Shown here: in pieces, positions 16,680-26,170 of the stretch | Layout: each line of letters begins with the position of its first letter | Position numbering within the stretch: position 1 is the stretch's first letter | Origin: Neobacillus sp. FSL H8-0543 | GTDB taxonomy: Bacteria; Bacillota; Bacilli; Bacillales; Cytobacillaceae | Reading direction: 5' to 3' | NCBI RefSeq assembly: GCF_038592905.1 | Contig: NZ_CP151943.1 | Span: 592,001 to 656,000, forward strand | DNA length: 64,000 nucleotides | The notes under the pieces: model-generated | Told to the model about the DNA's origin: nothing | Seen by the model: only the letters and a program-made list of their open reading frames with translations | Database searches by the model: none | Made by a program: the position numbers and the translations under genes

Positions 16680-17863
16680 TCCATTAGCCACTCCTTTATC
16701 ACCCGCTTATCGTTGCTCACATTTCCGTCTATAATTGCCTGTTCAACCAAGAGTAACTTATCTTTTACCCATGGGCCACCATTTTGGTTGTACCACTCTA
16801 TTAAATCGTTACCAGTCAGATTCATTTCAGATCGTTCTTTAATTGGCAGTTTTTCATACACACTCAGATAATGGAAAATTGTGTCTGAATCTTTTATACC
16901 ATTTATTACAAGGTATATTTTCTCAGCAGATATGAAAATCTCTTTAGTAGCAGCATATAAATCATATAAAGACCAGGTTGAATCCGACCTCTTTTTTAGA
17001 AAATAACTAATTCTTTGGATGACCCGAATCTCGTTTAGCGGTAGCCGCCAGTCTCTAAAGAATTCCTCAATTGCTTTACCCTCTAACTGTAAACAATAGA
17101 CGAGGAGAGTCCACATTTCTCTTGAATTTAAATGGTTACAATCGAACTCAAGTAATTCTGTTAGTCTATCCTTTTGATTTACTAAACCCGGTAGATATGA
17201 ATATATATTGGTTTCAATAATTAATTGTAATGCCTTTTTGCGATCCATTCCCGAGAGCAGTTTTTCAAACTCTGCCTGCTTGCGTTCTACTGCGATGTTT
17301 TCAAGTAGGTGAACTAGATCTGATAGGGAGGCTAATGTTTCATTTTCAATTCGAAAGGAAAGCTGGCTTACAAAGCGAACCGCTCTCATCATGCGTAATG
17401 CATCCTCTTGAAAACGTTCAGCCCCTTGGCCTACCGTCTGAATTATTTGTTCTTTAATGGCCCTTTGTCCATGAAAGGGATCAATTAAATGACCTATTTT
17501 ATCCATCGCGATGGCATTCATCGTAAAATCTCTCCGTTGTAAATCTTCGGTGAGATTCCTAATAAAGATTACCTCTTTTGGTCTTCGATAATCCTGATAT
17601 TCTGTTTCCGTTCGAAACGTAGTAATTTCGTACGACTCATTTTGATATAAAACGAGAACGGTTCCATGTTCAATGCCAATATCGACAGTTTTTGAAAAAA
17701 CCTGTTTTACTTCTTCAGGGGTTGCTGAAGTAGCAATATCGACATCATTAATATCTTTGTCTAAAAGAAAATCCCGAACCGAGCCGCCGACAAAATAGGC
17801 CTCAAAACCTGCATCCTCTAATTTTTGTAACACAGGTACTGCTGCTAAAAAAGGTTCCTTCAT
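16664..17863 (-). CDS. cca: CCA tRNA nucleotidyltransferase
   Basis: Adds or repairs the 3' CCA end of tRNAs. The roughly 399-residue class II enzyme has the nucleotidyltransferase core (YFVGGSVRDFLLDKDINDVDIATSA, with the DxD metal site), the RRDFTMNAIAM motif, the base-recognition block FQEDALRMMRAVRF and ERKQAEFEKLL. The ATG was chosen with AAAGGTGAT upstream; the longer GTG start overlaps bshA by 8 nt. Cluster order bshA-cca-birA is as in B. subtilis. Confidence 0.93.
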   Translation of the reverse strand: MKEPFLAAVPVLQKLEDAGFEAYFVGGSVRDFLLDKDINDVDIATSATPEEVKQVFSKTVDIGIEHGTVLVLYQNESYEITTFRTETEYQDYRRPKEVIFIRNLTEDLQRRDFTMNAIAMDKIGHLIDPFHGQRAIKEQIIQTVGQGAERFQEDALRMMRAVRFVSQLSFRIENETLASLSDLVHLLENIAVERKQAEFEKLLSGMDRKKALQLIIETNIYSYLPGLVNQKDRLTELLEFDCNHLNSREMWTLLVYCLQLEGKAIEEFFRDWRLPLNEIRVIQRISYFLKKRSDSTWSLYDLYAATKEIFISAEKIYLVINGIKDSDTIFHYLSVYEKLPIKERSEMNLTGNDLIEWYNQNGGPWVKDKLLLVEQAIIDGNVSNDKRVIKEWLMECNHK

Positions 17864-17864
17864 T

Positions 17865-19001
17865 CTAATCACCTTTTTTCACTAGTCTAAAATATATTTG
17901 CTCATATTGGTCAACAATTTGATCAGCCCTAAATTTTGTATTTACAATTGCCTCGGCATCTTTTGCGAATTGTTGATGCATCTGTTTGTCCATTAATAGG
18001 GTTATTGCTTTGTTTGCCATATCATTGATATCGCCTAATTCACAAAGATAACCTGTTTTCCCATGTTGGATGACTTCCGGCATTCCACCTACATTCGTTC
18101 CAATGCACGGCACTCCACACGCCATGGCCTCTAGTGTAACTAATCCAAAGCTTTCTTTTTCAGATAATAACAGCATTAAATCACTTATCGAATACAATTC
18201 TTCCAGATTTTCTTGCTTGCCTAACAAGTGAACTTTGTCCACTATTCCTAACTTTTTTACCAATTTACAAACAATGGTCATTTCCGGACCATCTCCAACC
18301 AATAATAGCTTTGCTGGCATACGTGCTGAAATTTTTGCGAACGTTTTTACAACGTCCTGAACACGTTTTACTGGTCGAAAATTCGAAACATGGATGATTA
18401 CCTTTTCATCATCTTGAATCTCAAACTGTTTCTTTAAATGGCTTGCATCTGTTTTTTTATAAATGCGTTTATCAATAAAATTATAGACTGGCACAATTTG
18501 TTTGTCGGGCTGAATAACTTCATACGTTTGGTCAATTAAAGCATTTGACACTGCAGTTACAGTGTCTGACTTTTCAATACCAAATTTAATTGCTTCAGTT
18601 AATGAAGGGTCAGAACCTAAAACCGTAATATCGGTACCATGCAGGGTAGTCACAATTTTTAAATCTACTTTGCACATTTGTTTTGCTAATATTGCACAGA
18701 CTGCATGTGGAATCGCGTAATGAACATGAAGTACATCCAAATTCTCACGATTTGCTACTTCCGCCATTTTACTTGCTAAGGCAATGTCATAGGGCGGATA
18801 TTGGAAAACAGAATATTGATTTACTTCCACCTGATGATAAAAAATATTATGATACATCTTGTTCAAACGAAAAGGCATGCTAGATGAAATAAAGTGAATT
18901 TCATGACCTTTTTCAGCGAGCATTTTCCCTAGCTCTGTTGCCACTACACCAGAACCTCCGACGGTCGGATAGCAGGTAATTCCAATTTTAAGTTTTTTCA
19001 T
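17865..19001 (-). CDS. bshA: N-acetyl-alpha-D-glucosaminyl L-malate synthase (BshA)
   Basis: First enzyme of bacillithiol synthesis: transfers GlcNAc from UDP-GlcNAc to L-malate. The 378-residue GT4 glycosyltransferase shows the N-terminal [59 protein letters not shown] and the GT-B E-x7-E region [17 protein letters not shown]. Next on the minus strand is cca, 1 nt from its chosen start. The deacetylase gene bshB1, which separates bshA and mgsA in B. subtilis, is missing here. Confidence 0.93.
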   Translation of the reverse strand: MKKLKIGITCYPTVGGSGVVATELGKMLAEKGHEIHFISSSMPFRLNKMYHNIFYHQVEVNQYSVFQYPPYDIALASKMAEVANRENLDVLHVHYAIPHAVCAILAKQMCKVDLKIVTTLHGTDITVLGSDPSLTEAIKFGIEKSDTVTAVSNALIDQTYEVIQPDKQIVPVYNFIDKRIYKKTDASHLKKQFEIQDDEKVIIHVSNFRPVKRVQDVVKTFAKISARMPAKLLLVGDGPEMTIVCKLVKKLGIVDKVHLLGKQENLEELYSISDLMLLLSEKESFGLVTLEAMACGVPCIGTNVGGMPEVIQHGKTGYLCELGDINDMANKAITLLMDKQMHQQFAKDAEAIVNTKFRADQIVDQYEQIYFRLVKKGD

Positions 19002-19025
19002 TTTTATTCTCCTAGAACACGGTCC

Positions 19026-19448
19026 TTATCGTTCTTCTATTTCACTATTTTTTTGAGCAACAATCGTTCTCCATTCTAAAAAGCCTTCTGCCAACCCTCT
19101 AATCAGTAATTCAGCTGTACCCATATTTGTAGCAAGCGGTATGGAATAGACGTCACAAAGGCGTACTAGCGCAGTTACATCAGGTTCATGCGGCTGTGCA
19201 GTTAATGGGTCACGGAAAAAGAAGATAACATCCATATTATTTTTTGCAATCATCGCTCCAATTTGTTGGTCACCACCAAGTGGACCTGATTGAAAACGTG
19301 TTATTGTTAAACCCGTCGCTTCACTTATCCGAGAACCCGTAGTTCCAGTTGCAAATAAGTTATGTTCAGAAAAAATAGTCTGGTATGCTGTTACAAATTG
19401 TACTAGGTCATTTTTCTTATTATCATGAGCAATTAGTGCTATGTTCAT
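19026..19448 (-). CDS. mgsA: methylglyoxal synthase
   Basis: Converts dihydroxyacetone phosphate to methylglyoxal, bypassing lower glycolysis. A 140-residue protein with [17 protein letters not shown], the phosphate/active-site segment [14 protein letters not shown] and [16 protein letters not shown] with the catalytic Asp. Member of the ypjD-dapB-mgsA-bshA-cca-birA cluster, 11 nt after dapB. Confidence 0.95.
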   Translation of the reverse strand: MNIALIAHDNKKNDLVQFVTAYQTIFSEHNLFATGTTGSRISEATGLTITRFQSGPLGGDQQIGAMIAKNNMDVIFFFRDPLTAQPHEPDVTALVRLCDVYSIPLATNMGTAELLIRGLAEGFLEWRTIVAQKNSEIEER

Positions 19449-19459
19449 TTTTGGTGCTC

Positions 19460-20263
19460 CTATTCTAGAATATTTTCAAGTCCATACACAAATGTATCAA
19501 GCTTCATTACCGTGTCTACTGCAATTTTGACGCCTGACATAAAAGATGCCCGGTTATAGGAATCATGACGAATGGATAATGTTTGTCCATCTGACCCAAA
19601 TAATACCTCTTGATGTGCTACTAATCCTGGCAATCGAACCGAATGGATATGCATTCCATCAAATTCAGCACCGCGAGCACCGCTTATTGTTTCTTTCTCA
19701 TTTGGATGACCTTGGCTTTTAGGTGACCTGGCAGCAGAAATCATTTCTGCCGTTTTTACAGCCGTACCAGATGGTGCATCTAACTTTTGATCATGATGTA
19801 ATTCAATGATCTCTATATCATTAAAATATTTTCCTGCCATCTGTGAAAACTTCATCATTAAAACAGCACCGAGGGCAAAATTAGGGGCAATTATACAACC
19901 CAGCCCTTTTTCCCGGCAAATATATTCTAATTCTTCTAATTCCATTTTAGAAAAACCTGTTGTCCCAACTACCGGCCTAACATTATAGCTTAGGGCCGTC
20001 CGGGCATGATGCATCCCAACTTCCGGTGTAGTCAAATCAATGAGTACATCCGCTGTTTCAGTTTGCAGACATTCTTCAATATTAGAATATACAGGGACAT
20101 TATGTATCTTTTTGAATCCTTCTACTTCATTTAGCAACTTACCACCAAATTTATAATCTATAACAGCGGTTAATTCGAAATGCTCGGTATTGATTACGAG
20201 ATTAACTGCTTCACTTCCCATACGTCCCCGTGGTCCTGCAATAATAATCTTTACTCTATTCAT
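19460..20263 (-). CDS. dapB: 4-hydroxy-tetrahydrodipicolinate reductase
   Basis: NAD(P)H-dependent step in lysine, diaminopimelate and (through the pathway) dipicolinate synthesis. The 267-residue protein has the nucleotide-binding [30 protein letters not shown], and the catalytic [20 protein letters not shown]. Second gene of the ypjD cluster, ending close to mgsA. Confidence 0.95.
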   Translation of the reverse strand: MNRVKIIIAGPRGRMGSEAVNLVINTEHFELTAVIDYKFGGKLLNEVEGFKKIHNVPVYSNIEECLQTETADVLIDLTTPEVGMHHARTALSYNVRPVVGTTGFSKMELEELEYICREKGLGCIIAPNFALGAVLMMKFSQMAGKYFNDIEIIELHHDQKLDAPSGTAVKTAEMISAARSPKSQGHPNEKETISGARGAEFDGMHIHSVRLPGLVAHQEVLFGSDGQTLSIRHDSYNRASFMSGVKIAVDTVMKLDTFVYGLENILE

Positions 20264-20275
20264 TTATCCTCACTC

Positions 20276-20611
20276 TCATTTCCCTTCTATTCTCGTCCAG
20301 CGATCCTTATCCCTTGTATTAAATTTATTCATTACATAATCATGTGCCTCTTCTAGGTCTATATTCAAAGAATTGGCCAAGCAGATAAGAACAAATAGTA
20401 TGTCTCCTACTTCTTCTTCTATTGCTTTCTCGTCTTCAGTCGACTTTTTTGGTTTCTCTCCATAATAATGGTTTATTTCTCTAGCAAGTTCCCCTAATTC
20501 CTCCGTCATCCTTGCCATCATCGAAAGCGGACTGAAATATCCTTCCTTAAATTGACCGATGTATGTGTCTACTTCTGTCTGCATGTCTTTTATTGACTTT
20601 CCACCTGCCAT
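20276..20611 (-). CDS. ypjD: MazG-like nucleotide pyrophosphohydrolase YpjD
   Basis: A 111-residue all-alpha NTP pyrophosphohydrolase of the MazG superfamily; such enzymes hydrolyse nucleoside triphosphates to monophosphates and PPi, probably for pool sanitation. The metal-binding pattern is visible as EELGELAREIN (about 37-47) and EEEVGDILFVLICLAN (about 65-80). First gene of the cluster; a candidate promoter lies 41-69 nt upstream of the start. Confidence 0.9.
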   Translation of the reverse strand: MAGGKSIKDMQTEVDTYIGQFKEGYFSPLSMMARMTEELGELAREINHYYGEKPKKSTEDEKAIEEEVGDILFVLICLANSLNIDLEEAHDYVMNKFNTRDKDRWTRIEGK

Positions 20612-20651
20612 GCATCTTCACCTCTTTTATTAAATCAAAACATATATTAAT

Positions 20652-20680
20652 ACATTAGCTAAAAAATGGCTCTTTTACAA
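20652..20680 (-). promoter_or_regulatory. candidate promoter of the ypjD-dapB-mgsA-bshA-cca-birA cluster
   Basis: Minus-strand TTGTAA (20675-20680), 17-nt spacer, TAATGT (20652-20657), upstream of ypjD in the divergent ypjD/ypjC gap. Confidence 0.45.
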
Positions 20681-20716
20681 ATATTTTTGTATAAAGGACC
20701 AACTTTTCTAATTCGT

Positions 20717-20745
20717 TTGCCCTTCGATATTTTATTCTATATAAT
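20717..20745 (+). promoter_or_regulatory. candidate sigma-A promoter of ypjC
   Basis: TTGCCC (20717-20722), 17-nt spacer, TATAAT (20740-20745), about 45 nt upstream of the ypjC ATG. Confidence 0.6.
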
Positions 20746-20791
20746 AAATATCGCTGGATGAGGGGAAATTATGGTAGAGGTGGAAGGTTAA

Positions 20792-21664
20792 ATGATATTC
20801 GGACTTAAAATTAGAAATATATTATTTATCTTAATTGGTACAGCGATTATGTCCTTTGGACTCGTCAATTTTAATATGCAAAATAAATTAGCTGAAGGAG
20901 GTTTTACTGGTATTACCCTTTTATTTTACTTTCTATGGAACTGGGATCCGTCTTACTCAAACTTAATTCTAAATATCCCACTTTTTTTTATTGGCTGGAA
21001 AATACTTGGTCGTAACGCATTCATTTATACGATAATTGGAACGGTAGGACTTTCTGTTTTTCTGTGGATTTTTCAGCGTTATCCCATCGATATGCCTCTT
21101 CAAGACGATCTAACACTTGCGGCATTGTTTGCTGGTGTTTTTTTGGGAATTGGATTAGGGATTATCTTTCGATATGGCGGGACGACTGGCGGCGTCGATA
21201 TCATTGCCAGGCTTGTACAGAAATACATTGGTTGGGGAATGGGTAAAACCATGTTCTTATTTGACCTTGGGGTTATTGCACTGTCTGTGATTACCTATTT
21301 AAATTATAAACAAGCCATGTACACATTAGTTGCTGTCTTTATCAGTGCCAAAGTCATTGATTTTATGCTAGAGGGCGCGTACTCCGCACGAGGTGCAATG
21401 ATAATTTCTGAAAAAAATGAACAAATTGCCAAAAAAATTATGGAAGAAATGGACCGCGGTGTTACTGTACTAAAGGGGTATGGATCCTTCACAAAAGCAG
21501 AACGTGAAGTTTTATACTGTGTAGTCGCCAAAAATGAAATTATTCGACTGAAAAATTTGGTTACATCCGTTGACCCTCATGCATTTATCTCCGTGAGTAT
21601 TGTCCACGATGTCCATGGTGAAGGGTTTACTTTAGATGAAAATAAAAAACCTATAGAAAGATAA
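20792..21664 (+). CDS. ypjC: YitT-family membrane protein YpjC
   Basis: A 290-residue protein with five to six hydrophobic segments in the first 190 residues, including FGLVNFNMQNKLAEGGFTG and GLGIIFRYGGTTGGVDIIARLVQK, which are hallmarks of the YitT family. A cytoplasmic C-terminal DUF2179 domain (TVLKGYGSFTKAEREVLYCVV, DPHAFISVS) follows. No transport substrate is established. It is monocistronic on the plus strand with its own promoter and terminator, and divergent from ypjD. The AGGTGGAAGG ribosome site supports the start. Confidence 0.9.
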   Translation: MIFGLKIRNILFILIGTAIMSFGLVNFNMQNKLAEGGFTGITLLFYFLWNWDPSYSNLILNIPLFFIGWKILGRNAFIYTIIGTVGLSVFLWIFQRYPIDMPLQDDLTLAALFAGVFLGIGLGIIFRYGGTTGGVDIIARLVQKYIGWGMGKTMFLFDLGVIALSVITYLNYKQAMYTLVAVFISAKVIDFMLEGAYSARGAMIISEKNEQIAKKIMEEMDRGVTVLKGYGSFTKAEREVLYCVVAKNEIIRLKNLVTSVDPHAFISVSIVHDVHGEGFTLDENKKPIER

Positions 21665-21700
21665 AAAAGCAATGTCCGCGGTACACGGACATTGCTTTTT
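21664..21700. terminator. bidirectional terminator, ypjC / zinc protease
   Basis: GCAATGTCCG/CGGACATTGC perfect 10-bp stem, with an A6 run on one side and T5 on the other, between convergent genes. Confidence 0.9.
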
Positions 21701-21717
21701 GTCTAAATACACGGGTC

Positions 21718-22395
21718 CTAGTCATTGCGGTTCATGCCAGTGAATAGTAGAACCAGCCTTAGCAGCTCAAGAACCGCTACAGCTGCGGCTGCAACATATG
21801 TAAGCGCAGCAGCATTTAATACTTTTTTTGCATCCCGCTCTTCCACATTTCGGATTAATCCTAGGGAGACCACTTGATCCATTGCACGGTTTGAAGCATT
21901 AAATTCCACTGGCAACGTAACGACTTGAAAAAGTACCGCCATTGCCATAAAAATAATACCTAATAACAACAATCCGCTCATTTGTGCAAATATCCCAATC
22001 ATGATAAGAACCCATGAAAAGTTGGAACTAATATTTGCGACAGGAACTAAAGCGTGGCGGAACCGTAAAAATGCATACCTTTCTGCATCCTGGATTGCAT
22101 GTCCACATTCGTGGGCTGCAATCGCAACTGCAGCAATTGAATGTCCATGATAATTGTCAGACGATAATCGAACCGTCTTCGATCTGGGGTCATAATGATC
22201 GCTCAAATAACCTCTTCCCTCTTCCACACCAACACTATATAGACCATTGGCATTAAGGACTTCCCTTGCAACCACTGCTCCTGTAATGCTTGCAGAGTTT
22301 GCAACACGTGAATACTTTTTAAAAGTACCTTTTACCCTCATCTGCGCCCAGAGAGGAATTAGGATAATAATCAAGAAATAAATAATGAAAACCAT
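21718..22395 (-). CDS. membrane zinc metallopeptidase (YugP family)
   Basis: A 225-residue integral membrane protein with an N-terminal membrane helix, the zinc-protease signature AAHECGHAIQDAE (HExxH variant HECGH, about residues 94-98), two central hydrophobic helices and one C-terminal hydrophobic stretch. VEFNASNRAMD after the central helices probably supplies the third ligand, as in related membrane-bound peptidases. Substrate unknown. The yugP gene of B. subtilis lies elsewhere, so I give no symbol. Its ATG has TGAGGAT upstream, and ypjB lies upstream on the same strand. Confidence 0.85.
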   Translation of the reverse strand: MVFIIYFLIIILIPLWAQMRVKGTFKKYSRVANSASITGAVVAREVLNANGLYSVGVEEGRGYLSDHYDPRSKTVRLSSDNYHGHSIAAVAIAAHECGHAIQDAERYAFLRFRHALVPVANISSNFSWVLIMIGIFAQMSGLLLLGIIFMAMAVLFQVVTLPVEFNASNRAMDQVVSLGLIRNVEERDAKKVLNAAALTYVAAAAVAVLELLRLVLLFTGMNRND

Positions 22396-22446
22396 AGTAA
22401 ATCCTCATTTCAGTTTGTGCTGTTTTAATCTTATTGTAGTATGGTT

Positions 22447-23238
22447 TTAGTCCTTATTACTTCTAGAGCGATTTTTCCTCATTTCCTTTTCGGCTTGGAA
22501 CTTTCTCCAACCAACATATGAAAGTGTTAAGATTATAATGCTTCCAGTTGAAATGATCACCCACCATAATGAAGGGTCTGCCTCGTCCTCGTCCATATTA
22601 TCAAATAGATCCTTCAGATCGGTTTCAAGGCCGTCTAATTCCTGCAGGCTTTTCATGTTATTGACAACTTGAGCACGATATTCATCAATAAAATTTATTC
22701 GAGCATCTAATCTTTGTATATTTTCTGCTGAAACATCTATTTTCATACTTGGATAAATTATGTTGTACAAGGATAAAAAGGTATTAAAATTTGTATGAAA
22801 ATGTGCAGAATCACCACTGTTCGCAGCTTCTTTCGCTTGCTGGAATGCAGTTAAAATTCGTTCCTTCATTTCGATCCATAAGGGCTGATGGCTAGTTGAA
22901 ATAGCATCCACCACAAGTCGAAACTTAGTCATTTTTGTAACTCGCTCATCGTATTCCATACTGGAGTTCACCGCAGCCTCCATTGCTTCATCATGCGAAA
23001 CAGTTACAATTCGTAATTCATCCATCGTAAATGAATGGTCATTGGATATATTAGTGAATTGCTCAGAGAAATAATCCAGCAGTTTTTTGGCATCTTCATA
23101 TCTATGAAATTTCATCATTTGAAGAGCCTCATCAGAAATCATATCAAGTTTCTCTATCTGCGTTTGCTCATTAGCATAAACTGTCATGGGAGCGAGCATG
23201 ATGACGATTGCAATTATTAGTAACCATTTGATCTTCAA
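22447..23238 (-). CDS. ypjB: sporulation-associated protein YpjB
   Basis: A 263-residue protein with a signal peptide (MKIKWLLIIAIVIMLAPMTVYA), a largely helical extracytoplasmic domain, and a C-terminal membrane helix (WWVIISTGSIIILTLSYVGW) followed by a basic tail. This is the layout of the YpjB sporulation family; its molecular function is unknown. The start is TTG, with GGGGG 7-8 nt upstream. It lies between the zinc protease and ypjA. Confidence 0.85.
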   Translation of the reverse strand: MKIKWLLIIAIVIMLAPMTVYANEQTQIEKLDMISDEALQMMKFHRYEDAKKLLDYFSEQFTNISNDHSFTMDELRIVTVSHDEAMEAAVNSSMEYDERVTKMTKFRLVVDAISTSHQPLWIEMKERILTAFQQAKEAANSGDSAHFHTNFNTFLSLYNIIYPSMKIDVSAENIQRLDARINFIDEYRAQVVNNMKSLQELDGLETDLKDLFDNMDEDEADPSLWWVIISTGSIIILTLSYVGWRKFQAEKEMRKNRSRSNKD

Positions 23239-23316
23239 ACCTTGTCCCCCCTATCATTACTACTAAAATGTATGAAAGGTGGGACAAGGTTAGACCATCT
23301 TTTATAGACACAATCT

Positions 23317-23910
23317 CTATTTTATCTTAAGTTTATATCGGTTAGGACGAAGAACCAAATAATAGGCTATTGCTAGCGATAAGAGTGACAGCCAAAATGT
23401 AAAGTAGCCAATCATCTGGTTAAAGTCAGTTAACATATGATATCTTGGCATCATAAAAAATACGTAATCAATAACATCATTATGTAAAGTCCAGACTGCA
23501 GTAACAAGTAAATGCCACCATTTAAAACGGTAAAAGGGGGCAAAGAGAATTCCTTGGACAACCATGGCAAAGTGCGACCCAATTAGCATAACACCAATCC
23601 AATCTAATTCTCCCTGAACAAGAAATACGAGCAGATTCATCACAACAGCCCATATACCATACTTAAACAAAGTGACAATCGCAAGTGCTTCAATAAGCGG
23701 CCAGTTTTTACGCAGTAGGAATGCAATAAGTACAAATACAAAAAATAAACTTGCGGTAGGGCTATCAGGAACAAATACGAGAAAGATTGCCGGGGTTTCT
23801 GCTAATTGCCAACCATACCAATAATACCCATAAACTGTTCCCGCTATATTTATTGCTAGTAATAACTTTAGAATGGATCTGTTTGCCAGGAGAGGATAAA
23901 TCCAACTCAA
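23317..23910 (-). CDS. ypjA: YpjA family integral membrane protein (DUF1405)
   Basis: A 197-residue polytopic protein with about six hydrophobic segments and little else, of the DUF1405/YpjA type. The TTG start has AGAGGAG at 5 nt. Located between qcrC and ypjB as in B. subtilis. Function unknown. Confidence 0.85.
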   Translation of the reverse strand: MSWIYPLLANRSILKLLLAINIAGTVYGYYWYGWQLAETPAIFLVFVPDSPTASLFFVFVLIAFLLRKNWPLIEALAIVTLFKYGIWAVVMNLLVFLVQGELDWIGVMLIGSHFAMVVQGILFAPFYRFKWWHLLVTAVWTLHNDVIDYVFFMMPRYHMLTDFNQMIGYFTFWLSLLSLAIAYYLVLRPNRYKLKIK

Positions 23911-23960
23911 TTCTACTCCTCTTTTCTTTTTAGAATTTTATGTACGAACAGTTAATGTAA

Positions 23961-23992
23961 AAAAAGCTGACGATACACCGCCAGCTTTTTTT
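23961..23992 (-). terminator. terminator of qcrABC
   Basis: AAAAAGCTG/CAGCTTTTT stem with mismatched inner bases, 7 nt past the qcrC stop on the minus strand, followed by a T run. Confidence 0.8.
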
Positions 23993-23998
23993 ATTCGT

Positions 23999-24775
23999 TT
24001 ATTCTTCAGCAAGGCCTGTGATAAATTCGGAAAGCTTTTGGAGCTCCTCATCAGTACCCTTAAAAATCCCAGCAGGCATTTTGTTTTGCCCATCTGTTGC
24101 AATCTTAGATATTTCATCTACTGTTAGGTCTAAGCCAATTAAAGAAGGTGCAGCAGCGCTACCCTGTAAATTTTCACCGTGACAGGTCAAACAGGTTTGC
24201 TCACCAGCTATTTTGTATCCATCACTGGCCTTATCGATTTCAACGTCTGCTGTGATTTTACCATATTCTTTTGCTGCTTCCCAATCATGAGCGTCAACAC
24301 CCTGCCATGTTAAAAACGTAATTGCAGCTATGGCCAACAACATAAATCCAGTTGCTAATGGGCGCTTGCTTGGACGACGTTCTGGTCCACGGTCAATGAA
24401 TGGAGCTAATAACAAGGCACCAAATGCAATTCCTGGGATAACCATTGCACCAACAACTGTATATGGTCCTGCAGCAAATTCATATTTTAGTAATTGATAC
24501 AAGAATAAGAAATACCAGTCAGGCATTGGTGTATAGCCAGTATCTGACGGATCAGCAATCCTTTCAAGCGGACTTGGATGTGCTACCGTTAAACATAAAA
24601 AACCGACAAGAAATACTGCCCCTACCAACCATTCCTTCAAAAGGAAGTTTGGCCAAAACGCCTCTGTTTTACCAGGGTATTCTGAATAATCTTTTGGAAT
24701 ATTTTTCATCGTCCGGGCTTCTGGTGCAAGTACACGTGAGTCACCTACGAATTTCATTCCTTTACCGCGATGCAT
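23999..24775 (-). CDS. qcrC: menaquinol:cytochrome c reductase, cytochrome b/c subunit
   Basis: Subunit of the bc-type complex that passes electrons from menaquinol toward cytochrome c. The 258-residue fusion has a subunit IV-like part with three membrane helices (including FLLKEWLVGAVFLVGFLCLTVAHPSPLERIADP) and a C-terminal cytochrome c domain carrying the haem site CLTCH (about 195-199) with a downstream Met ligand candidate in NKMPAG. Third gene of qcrA-qcrB-qcrC. Confidence 0.95.
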   Translation of the reverse strand: MHRGKGMKFVGDSRVLAPEARTMKNIPKDYSEYPGKTEAFWPNFLLKEWLVGAVFLVGFLCLTVAHPSPLERIADPSDTGYTPMPDWYFLFLYQLLKYEFAAGPYTVVGAMVIPGIAFGALLLAPFIDRGPERRPSKRPLATGFMLLAIAAITFLTWQGVDAHDWEAAKEYGKITADVEIDKASDGYKIAGEQTCLTCHGENLQGSAAAPSLIGLDLTVDEISKIATDGQNKMPAGIFKGTDEELQKLSEFITGLAEE

Positions 24776-24842
24776 CGAGCAATCCCCCTCCTTTATTCGT
24801 AAAATAAGAAAATTACTTATTGATAGTCATAAGATTTACTTT

Positions 24843-25517
24843 TTACAGCGGTCCTGATATACCCTGTTTACGAATCATTATGAAATGCGCGCCCATTAAT
24901 CCAAGCAATGCTGCAGGCAGGAAGAACACGTGAATCGCAAAGAAACGAGTAAGTGTTTGGGCACCAACAATTGTTTCATGACCTGAAAGTAATGTTTTTA
25001 GATGGACACCGATAAACGGTACCGCTTCAATAATTTGAAGTGTAACCTTTGTTGCAAATAATGCTTTCATATCCCATGGTAATAAATAACCTGTTAAACC
25101 TAAAGCCAGCATAACGAAAAAGATAAGAACTCCGACAACCCAGTTTAACTCACGCGGTTTTTTATAGGCACCTTGGAAAAACACGCGTAATGTATGTAAA
25201 AACATCATTACAATAACTAAACTTGCACCCCAGTGGTGCATGCCCCGGACAATTTGTCCAAATGCTACTTCGTTTTGTAGATAGAAAACTGATTCCCATG
25301 CATTCTTGATATCTGGCACATAATACATTGTTAAGAACATACCAGATAGAATTTGTATAACAGTAATAAAAAATGTTAAACCGCCAAAGCAATAAACAAA
25401 CGCAGAGAAGTGGTGGGCTGGATTAACATGCTCAGGTACTTCATGGTCTGCAAGATCACGCCACAAAGGCGTAATATCTAGTCGTTCATCTACCCAATCG
25501 TAAATTTTGTTTAACAA
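24843..25517 (-). CDS. qcrB: menaquinol:cytochrome c reductase, cytochrome b6 subunit
   Basis: A 224-residue b6-type cytochrome with four membrane helices and paired haem histidines in RGMHHWGASLVIVMMFLHTLRVF and TRFFAIHVFFLPAALLGLMGAHF, plus the LTGYLLPWD quinol-site motif. It holds the b haems and quinone sites of the complex. It follows qcrA by 3 nt and precedes qcrC. Confidence 0.95.
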   Translation of the reverse strand: MLNKIYDWVDERLDITPLWRDLADHEVPEHVNPAHHFSAFVYCFGGLTFFITVIQILSGMFLTMYYVPDIKNAWESVFYLQNEVAFGQIVRGMHHWGASLVIVMMFLHTLRVFFQGAYKKPRELNWVVGVLIFFVMLALGLTGYLLPWDMKALFATKVTLQIIEAVPFIGVHLKTLLSGHETIVGAQTLTRFFAIHVFFLPAALLGLMGAHFIMIRKQGISGPL

Positions 25518-25520
25518 TGA

Positions 25521-26027
25521 TTACGCCTCCTTCCGTGGCTCTGCTTTACCTAAATAAAGATAGCCGTCTTTTTCTTGAAATGGATATACATCTAACGGTG
25601 CTATTGGCGGAGTACCTTTGACGTTCATTCCATCCTTTGTATAGCGGCCATAATGGCACGGACAGAAGAATTGGTCTTGGTGTGCCTCATCAGTTGCCCA
25701 GGCAACTGTACAACCGAGGTGTTTACATACAGGTGAAAGCGCTACTATATTATCTTGCTCATCCTTATAGACCCAAGCAGTTTCAGTAACGTCAGACTTG
25801 TACCAAGCGTCGACTTGCTCATACGTGTAATCAACCCGCGTTGGTTCCGTAGTAATATCGGCGACTTTTAGCGGTGTTGCAATATAATCTCCACCTGTTT
25901 TTGCTTTTAATACTGGATCAATCGCAAAACGAACCATTGGCATTAACATACCAGCAGCCATGAAACCGCCTACACCTGTTAATGTGTAGCTTAAAAATTG
26001 TCGTCTAGAAACGCGATGCTTACTCAT
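25521..26027 (-). CDS. qcrA: menaquinol:cytochrome c reductase, Rieske iron-sulphur subunit
   Basis: A 168-residue protein with an N-terminal twin-arginine-type anchor (SRRQFLSYTLTGVGGFMAAGMLMPM) and a Rieske domain with the 2Fe-2S ligands CKHLGC and CPCHYG. The start is ATG at 26027 (MSKHRVSRRQFL); the frame is open further upstream but without support. The ribosome site lies in an unbroken run of nine G on the coding strand. First gene of qcrABC. Confidence 0.95.
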   Translation of the reverse strand: MSKHRVSRRQFLSYTLTGVGGFMAAGMLMPMVRFAIDPVLKAKTGGDYIATPLKVADITTEPTRVDYTYEQVDAWYKSDVTETAWVYKDEQDNIVALSPVCKHLGCTVAWATDEAHQDQFFCPCHYGRYTKDGMNVKGTPPIAPLDVYPFQEKDGYLYLGKAEPRKEA

Positions 26028-26103
26028 GTTTATCCCCCCCCCTATATTCATAAGTTAAGTCCATCGGACATTAAATAAACACATATAAAACTAGGACATA
26101 ACC

Positions 26104-26132
26104 ATGATATATCAACTTTTAACTAAGGTCAA
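26104..26132 (-). promoter_or_regulatory. candidate sigma-A promoter of qcrABC
   Basis: Minus-strand TTGACC (26127-26132), 17-nt spacer, TATCAT (26104-26109), about 75 nt upstream of the qcrA ATG. Confidence 0.55.
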
Positions 26133-26170
26133 TATCATACTATTTCAAAAACATGTTATTCAGCTTAGAA

